From positions 5,572,340 to 5,636,339 of the forward strand of contig NC_061863.1 in the NCBI RefSeq assembly GCF_907164915.1: a stretch of 64,000 nucleotides of DNA, read 5' to 3'. The stretch comes from Impatiens glandulifera (Eukaryota; Streptophyta; Magnoliopsida; Ericales; Balsaminaceae). Shown piece by piece: positions 23,262-34,840 of this stretch (the stretch's first letter is position 1; the number at the start of each line of letters is the position of its first letter). The translations under genes and the position numbers were made by a program. Below the pieces are notes generated by a model. That model ran no database searches. It was given only the letters and a program-made list of their open reading frames with translations, and had not been told where the DNA came from.

Positions 23262-23507
23262 CCACGCCCCACGCCCCCGCCCAACGCCCAACGCCCAACG
23301 CCCAACGCCCAACGCCCAACGCCCAACGCCCAACGCCCAACGCCCAACGCCCAACGCCCAACGCCCAACGCCCAACGCCCAACGCCCAACGCCCAACGCC
23401 CAACGCCCAACGCCCACGCCCACGCCCACGCCCACGCCCACGCCCACGCCCACGCCCACGCCCACGCCCCACGCCCAAACCCCACGCCCAAACCCAAGCC
23501 CAAACCC
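23262..23507. repeat. C-rich minisatellite, right arm
   Basis: Tandem CGCCCAA heptamers (GCGTTGG on the other strand) followed by CGCCCA hexamers. It is the mirror position of the left array, but its main unit differs by one base (GCGTTGG against GCGTGGG). The reading frames across it are repeat artefacts. Confidence 0.95.
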
Positions 23508-24031
23508 TAAACTAACTAAGCATTTCCGAAATGAAGCAATCCCTAAACTAAACTTCAGTAATCTAGGCATATTGCAGCAATCATTAATCCCTAAACTAAA
23601 CTAAATGATTAGAACGAGAAAGGAGAACTAACCTCAGGTCTCTGAAGGATTCAAACGAGAACGAGAAACGAAAAACGTCCGGCTGGTGCTTGGAGATTGT
23701 CCGGCTGTGGCTTGGCGATCGTCGGGATGCTCGGCAGGAAGAAAGGGACCGGAAGAATGGTCGGGATGCTCGGGAAAGCCAACGGTCGCCGCGGCTTCAG
23801 GGGAAGAGGAAAACGGGAAGAAAGAAAGGAAATGGGGGAAAATGAAGGAAAAGAAAAGAAAAGAAAAGAAAGAAAGAAAAAGAAAGAAAAAAAAAAAAAA
23901 AAATTAAAAAATGAAAAGGTTATCAGGGGTATAATTGGAAAAAATTATAAAAAAAGGTTAAAAAACAAAACCAAATTTAGTGAGGTTAAAAAACAAAATA
24001 GTTAGGTTTTTAGGGTCATATTATCAAATTT
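23508..24031. repeat. Right terminal inverted repeat
   Basis: The inverted counterpart of 19964-20488, with the same CpG-rich island (23690-23810) and purine-rich tract (23820-23905). The CpG-rich island ends about 370 bp before the start codon of the next gene. Confidence 0.9.
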
Positions 24032-24176
24032 GCAGGTTCTAGGGAAAGAATCAGGTGAGGGAGGCTCTGAATATCAAAGATACGATTGGGATTTGGGAGA
24101 GACAATCATCATAATCATGTGAAAGTTCTTGTATGTGCAGCGTGTGAGAAACCCAGATCCGGTGTATTCTTTAAAG

Positions 24177-26241
24177 ATGGGCAAAAAGAGGAAATCTGTA
24201 GCCACAAGTCTCGATGAGGTTGATCGAACTATGTATTCTTCTTTTTGTAGTGCCGCTAACTCCCTTTCTCAGCTCTACACTCAAGCGATGCACCAGCAAA
24301 AACTTACCTTCCAAGCCGGTGAACGCCATGGGCTGGTATAACTTTCTCTCTTTATGCTGAGCTAATACGAATCGGTTGATTGTTTTTCTGCGTCTGGTTC
24401 TAATTTGATACTATTAGGGTTCTTTTGATTTAATTTTACAGTGGAATCCAAATTATGTTTATAGTTAGGAGCAACATAATGTTGGAATTGATAGAAAAAT
24501 GTTTAAAGAAGGGGATAAACTGAACTATGAACAAGAATGCAAGTCTCTACATCTGATAACTCTGATTATATTATATTTATCATGGAAGTTACCTAATCCT
24601 AGGGTTACATTGATTCAGCTTATTGGCTTCTTATTCAGTTGAGCTTATTCCCCAAAACCGTTGAGCCCCATTTGATTCAGCTTAAGCGCAATAGCTTATT
24701 CACGACGAATAAGCCGAATCAATCTAGCACCTAATAGATAGAGCACTAGATAAATGGTGTAATCCAATTTTAATATCCAAGTAATTTTCTTCGAATTGAA
24801 AGATAAAACCTATAAATAATATTGTTACAATCTTTATGTATCAAGAATGAAACAAAGTATGAAGGCAAGTGAGGTAGGTAATCTTTTGCACATTCATGTT
24901 CATATGTTCTTATCATAAGCAATCTAAACTCAATTGTGTACCTTTATCTTGTATTTTTTTCTCTGCAATTAGTTTATTCTGAAAGTTAATCCATTTTTCT
25001 CTACCTCTTTAGATGATATTCTCTTTTGTATTGGTGCTCATTTGCAGTACTTGAAGAATGAGTTTCATTTCAGATATTTTGAATTATCGCATAATTTACT
25101 CATAATTGTTTATAAACTCGTGTGTTTGTCATTTTGAAACAAAACTTAATCATAGACAAATTCAGAAATTTATTTGCGGTTTATGATCTTGATCTAGAAA
25201 CATAAAGTGTTTCCACTCTAGTTGCATTTCTTAAGTGGCTACAATCTTCATGATGAGCTGTGCAGGAAAAACTTTATCAATTGATTTTGAGACAACAGGA
25301 GGGAGGATCAAGAGTGAACAGTAGAGACATACTATGCTACCTGCAGGTTTTTGTTTTGTCTTTACATATTACTATATCATGTATGATATTCATTCATTCT
25401 TTACACTTACGAGAATCGATCTACTTGTTCACACATAAAAACTCAAAACACTTAAGATGAAACCATCAATTTTTATTAAGACAGTTTTGGTACATATATA
25501 ATTAGAAGATATTCTCTGGTTATGTACACTCTTTTACTTAGAACTTTACAACACTTCACTTGAAATCACTGGAAATCACGGGTAGCTTAGATGGCAAAAG
25601 GCTTGAACTTAGGGCCTTGTTTGAGCTTCAATTCTAATTCTTGCTAGTGGGTTGTTGTGCTAGCCTCTGCCCCAAACATAACACTACCAGAAAACAGTAA
25701 ACCAAAAGAAAAATTCTGAGCTTTAGACTGTAGTTTTCCTTTTTTGTATCCGGATTCAGATGTCAAAACCACCAATATGAATCTGTCTCTAGACTAATGT
25801 ATCTGGATCCAGATACAAAACTGAAATGTTTTTTTCCAAATTTGGACATGAGTGTGTATATATTTCAAAGAAATTGAAAACTTCTTGCAGACTGAACTAG
25901 ACTATCACGGGGAGGAGCCATCAATGTCTCCTAGAGGAGGACCCGGACAGAATCAGAATTCACAACAACCATCTATCAATATAACAAACCCTAGTTTCCT
26001 AGTTTCTTCAGGTTCATCCGTTCCTACAAATCATGGACATGGATTTCGATCTGACCATAACAGTAATGATCAACACCCCAAGAACTGTGTTTTCTCCAAT
26101 GCCTTATCCAGCCCTGTTCGTCGAAGTCTTCAGAACTATCACACCACCAACAACAATCCAAATGGATTCCAAAGCGAGAACCGAGATTCTAACCCCAGCA
26201 ACTCAAACGATTCCTCCATGGATATGCATGCGGAGGATTAG
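24177..26241 (+). CDS. Conserved plant protein of unknown function
   Basis: Three exons, 24177-24335, 25266-25346 and 25891-26241, give 196 residues with clean GT/AG borders (CTG|GTATAA, CTGCAG|GAAAAAC, CTGCAG|GTTTTT, TTGCAG|ACTGAAC). The protein starts MGKKRKSVATSLDEVDRTMY, has a conserved helical N-terminal half (QLYTQAMHQQKLTFQAGERHG, then EKLYQLILRQQ), a GEEPSMSPRG motif, and a Ser/Asn-rich disordered tail with SNALSSPVRRSLQ and SSMDMHAED. I recognise these blocks as a land-plant family without an assigned biochemical role. The basic start could be a nuclear signal. The ATG is supported by the shared upstream string in the fragment at 3600-3645. The Pack transposon lies 145 bp upstream, within or near its 5' untranslated region or promoter. 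Confidence 0.85.
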
Positions 26242-27674
26242 TCCAAGGCATTACCATAAAGGTTTGAGTTCCATAACTTCATTCATCTTTTAAACCAATT
26301 GTTTTATTATCATTTGAATAGCAAAGAGAAAATGCTGAAGCTTGTTGGACAACAACAAAAAAAAGAAAAAAATATACAAGAGATATAAACTTTTTTTTTC
26401 TTTGGTGGGTGTTGTCTTTCTTTCTCAACATTATTACATGCTATATAGACCTTTGAAGTGTGTGTTATATTATTCATTTCCATGCTTATGAAAAGAGTTA
26501 TATATATATACACATTTTCTTTTTAAATGTAGCTTTAAATGTAGAAAGTTAGCATGACCCTCACAGTTATCACTTATAACCTCCACTTCATTTAAAACGT
26601 TATAAGTGATAATAGAATTCGTGACGTTATAAGTGATAATAGAATTCGTGACGTTTGGTCTCTTAGACACTCCCAATTGGGTTATACATATTTGTTAGTG
26701 ATTGAGAATAATAAAGACTTCAAATTGTATTTATCATGGGCAGGTGTTTACCATTCAATTTTTTTTTTTTTAAATTAAGGAGAACTAATCTGATAGTCTC
26801 AAATTTAATTATCATCAAAATTATATATATAACTTGGCAAGCCTACCACATGAATTAGTTGAGGCCTACTTAATTTTACCAAAAAGAATAGTCTATAAAT
26901 TTTGTTTTTTTATTATGGGTTCATTTTTTTGGAGTTGGTCTAGGTAAGAGTTTGAAAGATAAAATGTTAATAAATTTATGAATATGTTTAATTAAGTTAT
27001 ATTTTAGAATATAATCGAATCTAAATTAACATTAAAGAGATATTTGACAGAAAAATGTTTTTAAGGAAATTTATCATTTTTTGTTCTAAACCTAGATTAA
27101 GAGATTAACTCTATAAGACCTCTTAGATGACTTAAACTGGTCCTGTAATTTTTGTTTTCTTATTATTGCATTATGGGAGTATACATTTTAAGTTAGGCTT
27201 TTACGAGTTCCAAGTTATTTAAATAATCTGTAGAGAGAAAACAATTATTATAGGTGATGATTTTGAGAAAATTATGATATTTTTTGGTATTGAAAGGTTA
27301 TTTATATATATAAATAAAATAAATAATAATAATTTAAAATAAATGGTATTTTAATATTTTAGTTAATGAATGGATTGATTTGATAGATGAAAAATGAGTG
27401 ATGTGACGTGCTAATTGATTTATTTGAAAAATTCAAATTCCATATAAGCTAGTTTGAATTTGAGTAAAACTGATTTAAATGTCTTCACTAATGAAACCAA
27501 ATCGTATAGATGAAACAGTCACAAACTGCTAATTTGAACATATCAAACTATTGGTCATTTTAAAATTTAAAATATACATAATTTGCTTACAATTTATAGT
27601 TTAATATTTATTTTTTTTTCTTAATATTTAAGTTTTCGACCAACCATTAAACTTAATGTATATATATAGAGAGG
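26242..27674. other. Intergenic, includes 27-bp tandem repeat
   Basis: 3' flank of the preceding gene. 'acgttataagtgataataga' plus 'attcgtg' is repeated at 26597 and 26624, and a complementary 'atcacttataacc' at 26570 could pair with it. The rest is AT-rich without genes. Confidence 0.5.
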
Positions 27675-28210
27675 AATGATAGAGAGCGCGACTTGAGACA
27701 GCGACTGGGAGAGCGATGCCTACGTGGTGTGCCTACGTGGGTTGACACTTGACAGGTAGAATATTCTCTCATTTTATTAATTATTTTCTCTCTCTTCTTA
27801 TTAATTAATTTCTCTCTCATTTTATTAAATAATTTATCTCTCTATCTCTACAAATTAATTTATCTCATTTATCCATATTCTCGCGATTATTATTTTACTC
27901 ATTTATTTGATATTTATTATCTCTAGTTTAATTAACGGTTAAAATAAATCAATAATTTACAACAAACTCTCACATTAAATATTTTAATAATATGTTTAAA
28001 TAAATTCTAAACCCTAAACTCTAAAACCTAAATCCTAAATACTAAATTCTAAACCCTAAACCCTAATTAATATCAATGATTAGTTGAAACAAGAGAAGAG
28101 AGAAAATAATTAATAAAAGGAAAGAGAATATTCTACCTGTCAACACACGTAGGCACACCACGTAGACATCGCTCTCCCAGTCGCTGTCTCAAGTCGCGCT
28201 CTCTGTCATT
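27675..28210. mobile_element. Foldback MITE with telomere-like loop
   Basis: About 536 bp. The left arm 'agagagcgcgacttgagac', 'agcgactgggagagcgatg', 'ctacgtggtgtgcctacgtg' is mirrored almost perfectly at 28120-28210. The arms are about 130 bp. The spacer is AT-rich and contains a run of AAACCCTAA-type repeats at 28005-28068. The flanks are TA repeats, so the target duplication cannot be defined. No coding capacity. Confidence 0.85.
28005..28068. repeat. Degenerate telomere-like repeat
   Basis: Successive variants of the plant telomere heptamer (CCCTAAA): 'ctaaaccctaaactc', 'aaaacctaaatcc', 'aaaccctaaaccctaa'. About eight units, several mutated, inside the MITE spacer. Confidence 0.8.
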
Positions 28211-31200
28211 TTTCATATATATATATATATATATATATTTTATTTGTTTTTAAAAAATAAATATAGGGAGTTTGATATTTCTTTTTCTAAATAAATTAAT
28301 GTATATTTTTATGAACTAATAAAATTGATTAAAAAACAAATTGAATTGTTTTTTTAGTTGACCAAACAAAACTGTTAATAAATTCGAAACCAAGAAAATT
28401 ATTTTCTTATTCTTATTATTGCATCATACAAATATATAGTTCAAGATTTTATAATATATTCAAGTGATCAATTAATAGAGCTCGTTTTATCTTGTTTTTT
28501 TATTATTTATAAAAAAAAAATATTGAACAATTTTTACAAAATTAGTTTTTTTTTATTATAGACTAAAATACCTTTATTTTTTTCTATTTCTCTTGAATGA
28601 TAAATTAATTATAAATGATAATTTTAATATTTTAATAAATGAAAAGAGTGATTACATGAATGAAATGATGATTAAATTTTAAGTAATTTATTTTTTTTAA
28701 ACCTAAAAATCCAAATATCAAACAAACTTTTTTATATAAATTTAGAACAAATATTTTTTTAGGTTTTAATTGTTTTTTTTTTAATTCTTATTTGATAAAA
28801 AGTATGAAAAAATAAGTTTTTAAAATTTAAAAATTAATTTACTTTTTGACTTTAGAGTATATAGTTTAGATGAGAGAATGATGATTTAAAAAGAGGATAA
28901 AATTATAAGGTAATTTTAATATTGATTAAATTGTTGATATGATATTTAAGTTTTGGGATAGAAATTAGATTTTATTTTAAATAATCAAATATCAAACAAG
29001 CTCTAATAAATTTTTATTTTGTGGGAGAAATTATATAGAATAAGCAGCATTTCTTTATGTCAGATAAAGGGAAATAAAAAAAATGGGGTCCAAAACTTGT
29101 CAAGTCCGTACTTAGTGGTCTGCCAAAGAAATGAAATGAAAATGGAGCCAACCGATATTTTCAATCATTTCATCCAATAAGATGGAATCCCATGCAACTT
29201 GCTTTTCCATTCCAAATTTTTATGTTCCAAAAAATATATATTCTTTATGTTTATATAATTAAAAAAAATATACTTTTTTTAACTAAAGTAAAAGCTACAT
29301 AATGATTTTAATTATGATCTATAAATAATTTATATATCAAAAAGAATAAAATATTACATTAATTCAAGACTATTTTGATTCAAATTATTAAATGTTAAAT
29401 GGTTTATACTTGGATTATGAGTTTAATCATAACTTATTATTGTTATTTTTTCAACGTTGTTGTATGTTTGATTTTATTTATTCGACATAGATTATTTGTT
29501 AATTAAAACAATTGTAGCAATTTATTACATAATTGTAACTTGTTGTGCTTCTAAATTGAATCAAACTAGTTCTTAAACCATGATATAAAATTGTTTAAAT
29601 AATAATTTATAAAAAGAAATTTTATTTCAAAAAGAAAAAATTATTTTCAATATTAGTTTTGGTGATTTTTCTATGAGTCTGTGAATGTTATCAAAATTAT
29701 TGACAAAATATGTCTAAAATATTAATATTTTTTTAATCATGTTTTATTTTTATTTTCTGAAAAGCTAACAAGATTCCCAAAGTAAGGAGGGAGATTTTTT
29801 TTTGTTTCGTAAAGTGTTGAGTTTAACAACTTTTTTAAACTCCAATTAATTTTCGCAAGTTAATAAACATATATTCCGCAGTTGACTGATTCAAACCCAA
29901 AAACTCAGGTACATGGTGATATTCACCTCAAGAATTCGAACCAATTTAAGTTAAAAGTACCTCCACTTATTTAACTTAAAGTATTCTTAATGAGAATCAC
30001 TTCGACCAGAGAAGTTTAAGGTAATATTTCATATTTATGACTTTCTCTGGTTTGAAATGATAATTGAATTTAAGATTTTAACCTTTTAAATTCAAACTCT
30101 TTTCCTTTAACTCACTTAATGGTTTGTTTGATCTTTGTTTATTAGGATAGATCAAGTTTTTATTCTAAAACAAAACAATAATCTCACTTATTTAATCAAT
30201 TTTTTTTATATATTGAGAAATGGTTAAGGAAAGAGAATTTGTGAGAGAGAATAACGCGGTACAATTTGATTGACTAAAAAAGTAAAAAAAATTTCTTTCT
30301 TTCTCTTTTCTTATTTTTTCTTTTTTCCAACTAATGAGAATGTCACTTCATTATCTCTTCCAAATTTTTTCCCTATCACTCCTCTTATTTATTAAAATAT
30401 TAAAATTATTCTTTATTTTTTTTAATATAAATTAATTATTAAATAAAGATATAGAGGGATAAATGATAATTTGGTAAAATAAAAATAAAAAACAATTTTT
30501 TTATATATTTTTAATAAAAACAATTTTTTTAGAAAAACCTAAACAAAATCAAAAGACCACTTCCTCATACGAGCCCTTAGTTTGAATTTTTAGTAATTTT
30601 TTCTTTGATGATTATAAGTTGTTTCTAATTATAAGGTAGACATTTGTATGTTGAAAAGAATATATCAATAATAATAAGATGTTAGATAGGCACATTGCTT
30701 ACAAATTCGTGGTCTCATTTTCCTAATTTTTGATTTTCCAATTAATTAATACTTATCTAAGGTCAGTGTAAGTTCTAATTATTTAAATGGAAAAAACTTG
30801 TGATGTCCTTAAAACTTTTGTACTTTGCATAACAATTACCACTATTATTGACTTTTATCCTTCACATCCAAAAAAGAAATAATATGATTTATTAGACAAA
30901 GATCTGTTAATGATGAAATTGATAACATTCTATATTGGGTATGAATATTAAAATATATTTATATGAGATGACTCATAAAATGACATGAAATGAAAAGACC
31001 TAGCTATAAAAAGTAATGTAATGAAATGAATGATAATGATCACACAACTAATTATTAATTGAATACTTCATAATTAGCTAGCTTAAAATGTTTTAAAGAC
31101 ATTTAGCTAGCATACTTTGCTAGTTGACTATATCCAATTGTTGGCTTTTGGACCCACAATAAAGTTGGTCACTTTGAATAATTTATCTTTGTCCCAAAGG

Positions 31201-31766
31201 CCAATTGTCTTTTAATTCATGTGTCTAAAGTTGGTCACTTCTCACCTTTAACCATATATTAATGATTTGTTTTTAAATTTTCATTTCATTTATTTAGTTT
31301 CTAAATTTGTTTAATGTAATATACACCTTAATTATTGTGTTGGATTTTAATTATAGAAAACACCTTGACTAAAGTAAATGATGATTGTGACAATGAATGT
31401 TGAACTAACTTCATTTAAAATTAATCTAAGTACATACAAGTTGAGTGAGTTTAACTGCCAACACATAAATAGGAAAATTAGCACACTTATATTATTTTAA
31501 TTTTATTAATAAAATAATCATATAATTAATAGACTATTTGTGATTATAATAAATGTTGGGATAATATACCATTTTCTAATTATATATGTTTATTGTGATA
31601 AATATATAAACTTTTTGTTGGATTTTTAATAAGCAAATATTTGTTTTGTGATGATTTCTTATAGCATGCAATTACATTAATCTTGTTTGAGCAAGAAAAT
31701 AAGGGAATATAAATGAACTTCATAATTTTCAAGTAAATGGGCTGCCATATAGTTAGCATTTGATTG
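28211..31766. other. AT-rich intergenic DNA
   Basis: A TA microsatellite at 28214-28238, homopolymer tracts, and a MITE copy at 30222-30390. No reading frame or RNA gene is recognised. Confidence 0.6.
30222..30390. mobile_element. MITE-like foldback element, copy 2
   Basis: Same family as 17830-17985. It has 'agagaatttgtgagagagaat' at the left, 'tttgattgactaaaaaagt' in the middle, and 'aattttttccctatcactcct' at the right. The two ends are imperfect inverted repeats. Confidence 0.45.
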
Positions 31767-32719
31767 TGTTATGATCGATTACAACAATAGAAGGGGGTTG
31801 AATATTGTTACGCTTAATCTTGATTTTCAATGCGGTTTTAATATTGTTAGAGATTAAAACTTGTTTCTATTATCTGACAAATCTTCGCAAACTCTTGAAA
31901 CGGATTCAAGTGTGGAAATACTTGCTTAGATTTGAAGCTTGTGAATGCAAGACAATAAAACAATAAGTAAGTAACATAGAGTTTTATGGATGTTCGAAAA
32001 TAAAATTCATACGTCACACCTTCTTCTGTTTCCAGAAGGAATCCACTAGAAGACTTTGGTTTGTACAGCGTCTATACAAACTCAGTCAGAACTCAGGACT
32101 TAACAGCTGTCTATTCCAAACTCCTAGCACTCACTTGTTAAACAAACAACTTTTTGTTCATCATAAAATACTGAATATACTCTCAACTTATACAATGTAT
32201 GCTTTTATAGTTAGAGAGAGAGTAAAAGAATGAAGAACTTTTAGAATTTGTGAGAGTTAGAACTAGAGAGATCACCGTTGTACTCTGAAGCTCTTTCAGA
32301 TGACTACTGAAGCAAAGTTGTTGCTAGCGCTTCTTCACATCTCTGTTGTTGAGACATATGCCCGCGCTTCTTCACAGCTCTACTGTTGAGACGTCTGCCT
32401 AGATGTCTGTTCGTGCTTCTTCACAGCTATATTGTTGAGACGTCTGATCGCGCTTCTTCACAGCTTTGTTGTTGAGACGTCTGTTCGCGCTTCTTCACAA
32501 CTCTATTGTTGAGACGTCTGCCCGCGCTTCCTTAGTTTTACTTGCGCATTAAGCATTTATAGGACTTAGTTTTATTTAATCACATCATCAACACTATGAT
32601 GCATCATCAAAACTATGTCTTAATTAATTATTCTAAGTTCAATTAAAACGTTTCTCTTAATTAATTGATTTCCTTCTAATCTTAATTCCCCCTTATTAAT
32701 TTTTCAACTTAATCTAACA
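31767..32719. repeat. LTR-like repeat with internal minisatellite
   Basis: The block begins near TGTTATGATCG and ends near AATCTAACA. It shares 'ttatggatgttcg', 'acgtcac' and the general layout with the solo LTR at 6783-8552. I did not find a matching 5-bp duplication with these borders, so the ends are tentative. No coding domains. Confidence 0.5.
32320..32535. repeat. Tandem array in LTR-like repeat
   Basis: Five to six imperfect units of about 37-49 bp, each with 'gcgcttcttcacagct' followed by 'ttgttgagacgtctg'. The LTR at 6783-8552 has a different short array in the corresponding part ('cagacctgccggtct'). Confidence 0.85.
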
Positions 32720-32784
32720 ATTTTTTCTTTATCTAATTGATTGTATCCAACCGACCTTGAAGTATGAGTTTTTTTTTAAAACGA

Positions 32785-32925
32785 TTAGTCTACTTCTTTT
32801 TCTGAGTGTAACCAGACGAGCGAAATTAGCCGTCTAACAGGCTCAAACTTAGGACCTCAGAGAAGCGGAGACCTAGGATATCCGTCTCTTTTTACCGCTT
32901 GACTAGAAGAGTTTTAGGCAAGGTT
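32785..32925 (-). repeat. tRNA-derived SINE copy
   Basis: On the minus strand 'tagtcaagcggtaaaaagag' resembles a tRNA head with box A. 'aagtttgagcc' is a degenerate box B in 'gaggtcctaagtttgagcc'. It matches the SINE interrupted by the hAT element at 5940-6052. Confidence 0.5.
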
Positions 32926-33535
32926 GAAATGGGGATGATAATGAGTTTAATTTTGCAATTTTTTTTGAGTTTCTTTGATTGAAGTGAAGCAATTTTCAAA
33001 ACATGAATGCACTTCAATTAATGTTGCTAATTCTAGACTTCCAGTATAGCAACTAAATCCCAATTTTTTCTTGACTATCCTACTAAGTATATTGTCAATA
33101 GATTGATAAATTATTATCTCATATTTCCTTTAGTTTAGGTGAGTCTTCTACTATTGAGTTTCATCTTATTGTACTAGGAAAATTTTCGTGCGATACATAC
33201 GGATAAGAATAAAAACAAAATAAATTAAAAAAAATTATAATAATATTTATCAATATTTAAAATTATTAAAATAAAAAAAATAACGCTCTCATTCCACATT
33301 TTATTCACTTCGATAAAACAATTTATTTTCTCACATGTTTCATCACATATTTTTTCCGAATGAATCTCTCATCTCGTGAATTTACACTTTCATTTTGTCA
33401 ATCAAATATTTGATTCATATTTTTTTAATAATTAACATCGTGATCTCACACCTTGGTCAATCAAATATTTGATTCATATTTCTTTAACCATTTTCAAATG
33501 ATATCATTCTATTATCCATCGGCAAACCACATCTC
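32926..33535. other. Intergenic, no gene seen
   Basis: AT-rich. 'caatcaaatatttgattcat' occurs twice, near 33399 and 33458. Confidence 0.5.
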
Positions 33536-34075
33536 AATCATACTTGGTTAAAGATTGTGCTTATTTTGTTAGGTTGCAAGTTCGAAACATACAAATAACA
33601 TTTTTAATTTTATTTTTAACCATTTTAAGTTTATGGGCGGGTCAACCCACAATCCAACTCAAGTATCAATTTACTATCACATAAATATCCAAATTAACCA
33701 CAACTCTCGACCCGGCAATCCCGACACTTTAAAAATTAAGCATCATTGTATATATATATAGATTAGTTAGTTAAAAATTTGAACTTTTATTGTTAAAATG
33801 TTCCGCTTTCATCAAACTTGGTATTGAATCTTAAATATAAAGTGTTGTTAGTCTTGTTGGTTAAAATATTGTACTTATTTTGTTAGGTTGTAAGTTCGAA
33901 ATTTACAAATAACATTTTTAATTTTATTTTTAACCGTTTTAAATTATGGACGGGTCAACCCACAATCCGACCCAAGTATCTATTTACTCTCACATAAATA
34001 TTCAAATTAACCACAGCTCTCGACCGGCAATCCGAACACTTTAAAAATTAAAAATCAATTATATATAGAGAGAGA
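33536..34075 (+). repeat. Two direct copies of a SINE-like repeat
   Basis: A ~215-bp unit occurs at about 33540-33760 and 33860-34075. Shared strings include 'cttattttgttaggttg', 'aagttcgaaa', 'cgggtcaacccacaatcc' and 'acactttaaaaatta'. 'ggttgcaagttcgaaac' has a box-B-like core, suggesting tRNA ancestry, but the family is not identified. Confidence 0.6.
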
Positions 34076-34840
34076 TTAGTATGCAAAATATTATGAATTT
34101 ACTTTTTTAAGAAACTCTTAAGATTATTTAAATTTAATTTATTTTTTTACTGTACATTGGTAAGAAAACGAGGGTTTTGTCATAAGATTCAAGTTTAAGG
34201 TTTTATCACAAAATAAGCCAATCTTGATTTAGTTATGCCTTAGTCTCTTCACATGTAATGAGATTCGTGGATCAATTAGACAAGATATTCCAACACAAAA
34301 ATGAAACTTCCACCTCCATCAAATGAACCATTTAAATTTAATAAAGTAAAAAAAAAAATTAAACAAATCTCAACCAATCATAATTCTCCAGAGCAATTCT
34401 AGAAATGGAACCTTACACTATTTGATCTCTTAGGATGTTAGATTTTCTCAAGTATTGTATTTTTAGAAATGAGTACCTCCATTTTATTTATTTAAAACGT
34501 TTTAAAGTAAAAATTCAACTCAAAAAGTTTAATTTATTAATTTGTAGTTATTCTAGTGAAATTGTTAAAAAAAAATATAAATTGATTACCCTTATAAAAT
34601 GTCAATTTTCAGAAAATAACTATTCCTTTAGTTTCTTTTTATGTGCTCTTTTCATTATATGGTGTTGTTTTAGTACTATTTTGTTTTTGTCTTTGTTGTT
34701 GGATGATTATTTATTATTTTTCTTCACATTTAAAAAAAATAAATTAATTTGTAGAAAACCCACTATTCCATCATCACACATTTTCAATATTGAAAAGGTC
34801 AACTAAGAAAATGTTGTTTTATTTGTTTTAACATTTTAAA

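Larger units (their letters stand above)
19964..24031. mobile_element. Pack-type TIR transposon with two captured genes
   Basis: A 4068-bp element. Both ends begin AAATTTGATAATATGACCC and remain inverted copies for about 525 bp (19964-20488 and 23508-24031). Each arm then runs inward into a GC-rich heptamer/hexamer minisatellite. The 2.4-kb interior has no transposase. It holds pieces of two ordinary plant genes, exons and introns included: a nucleoside hydrolase on plus and a chorismate mutase on minus. This is the architecture of Pack-MULEs or other Pack-TIR elements, which are moved by proteins supplied elsewhere. The long arms and possible 9-13-bp duplication suggest Mutator-like, but the ends lack a clear superfamily signature. 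The MULE at 44275-48100 has unrelated termini. Confidence 0.88.

Noticed and set aside
23181..23570. Open reading frames through the right minisatellite
   Set aside because: Same reason: simple repeat with no codon bias or start context.
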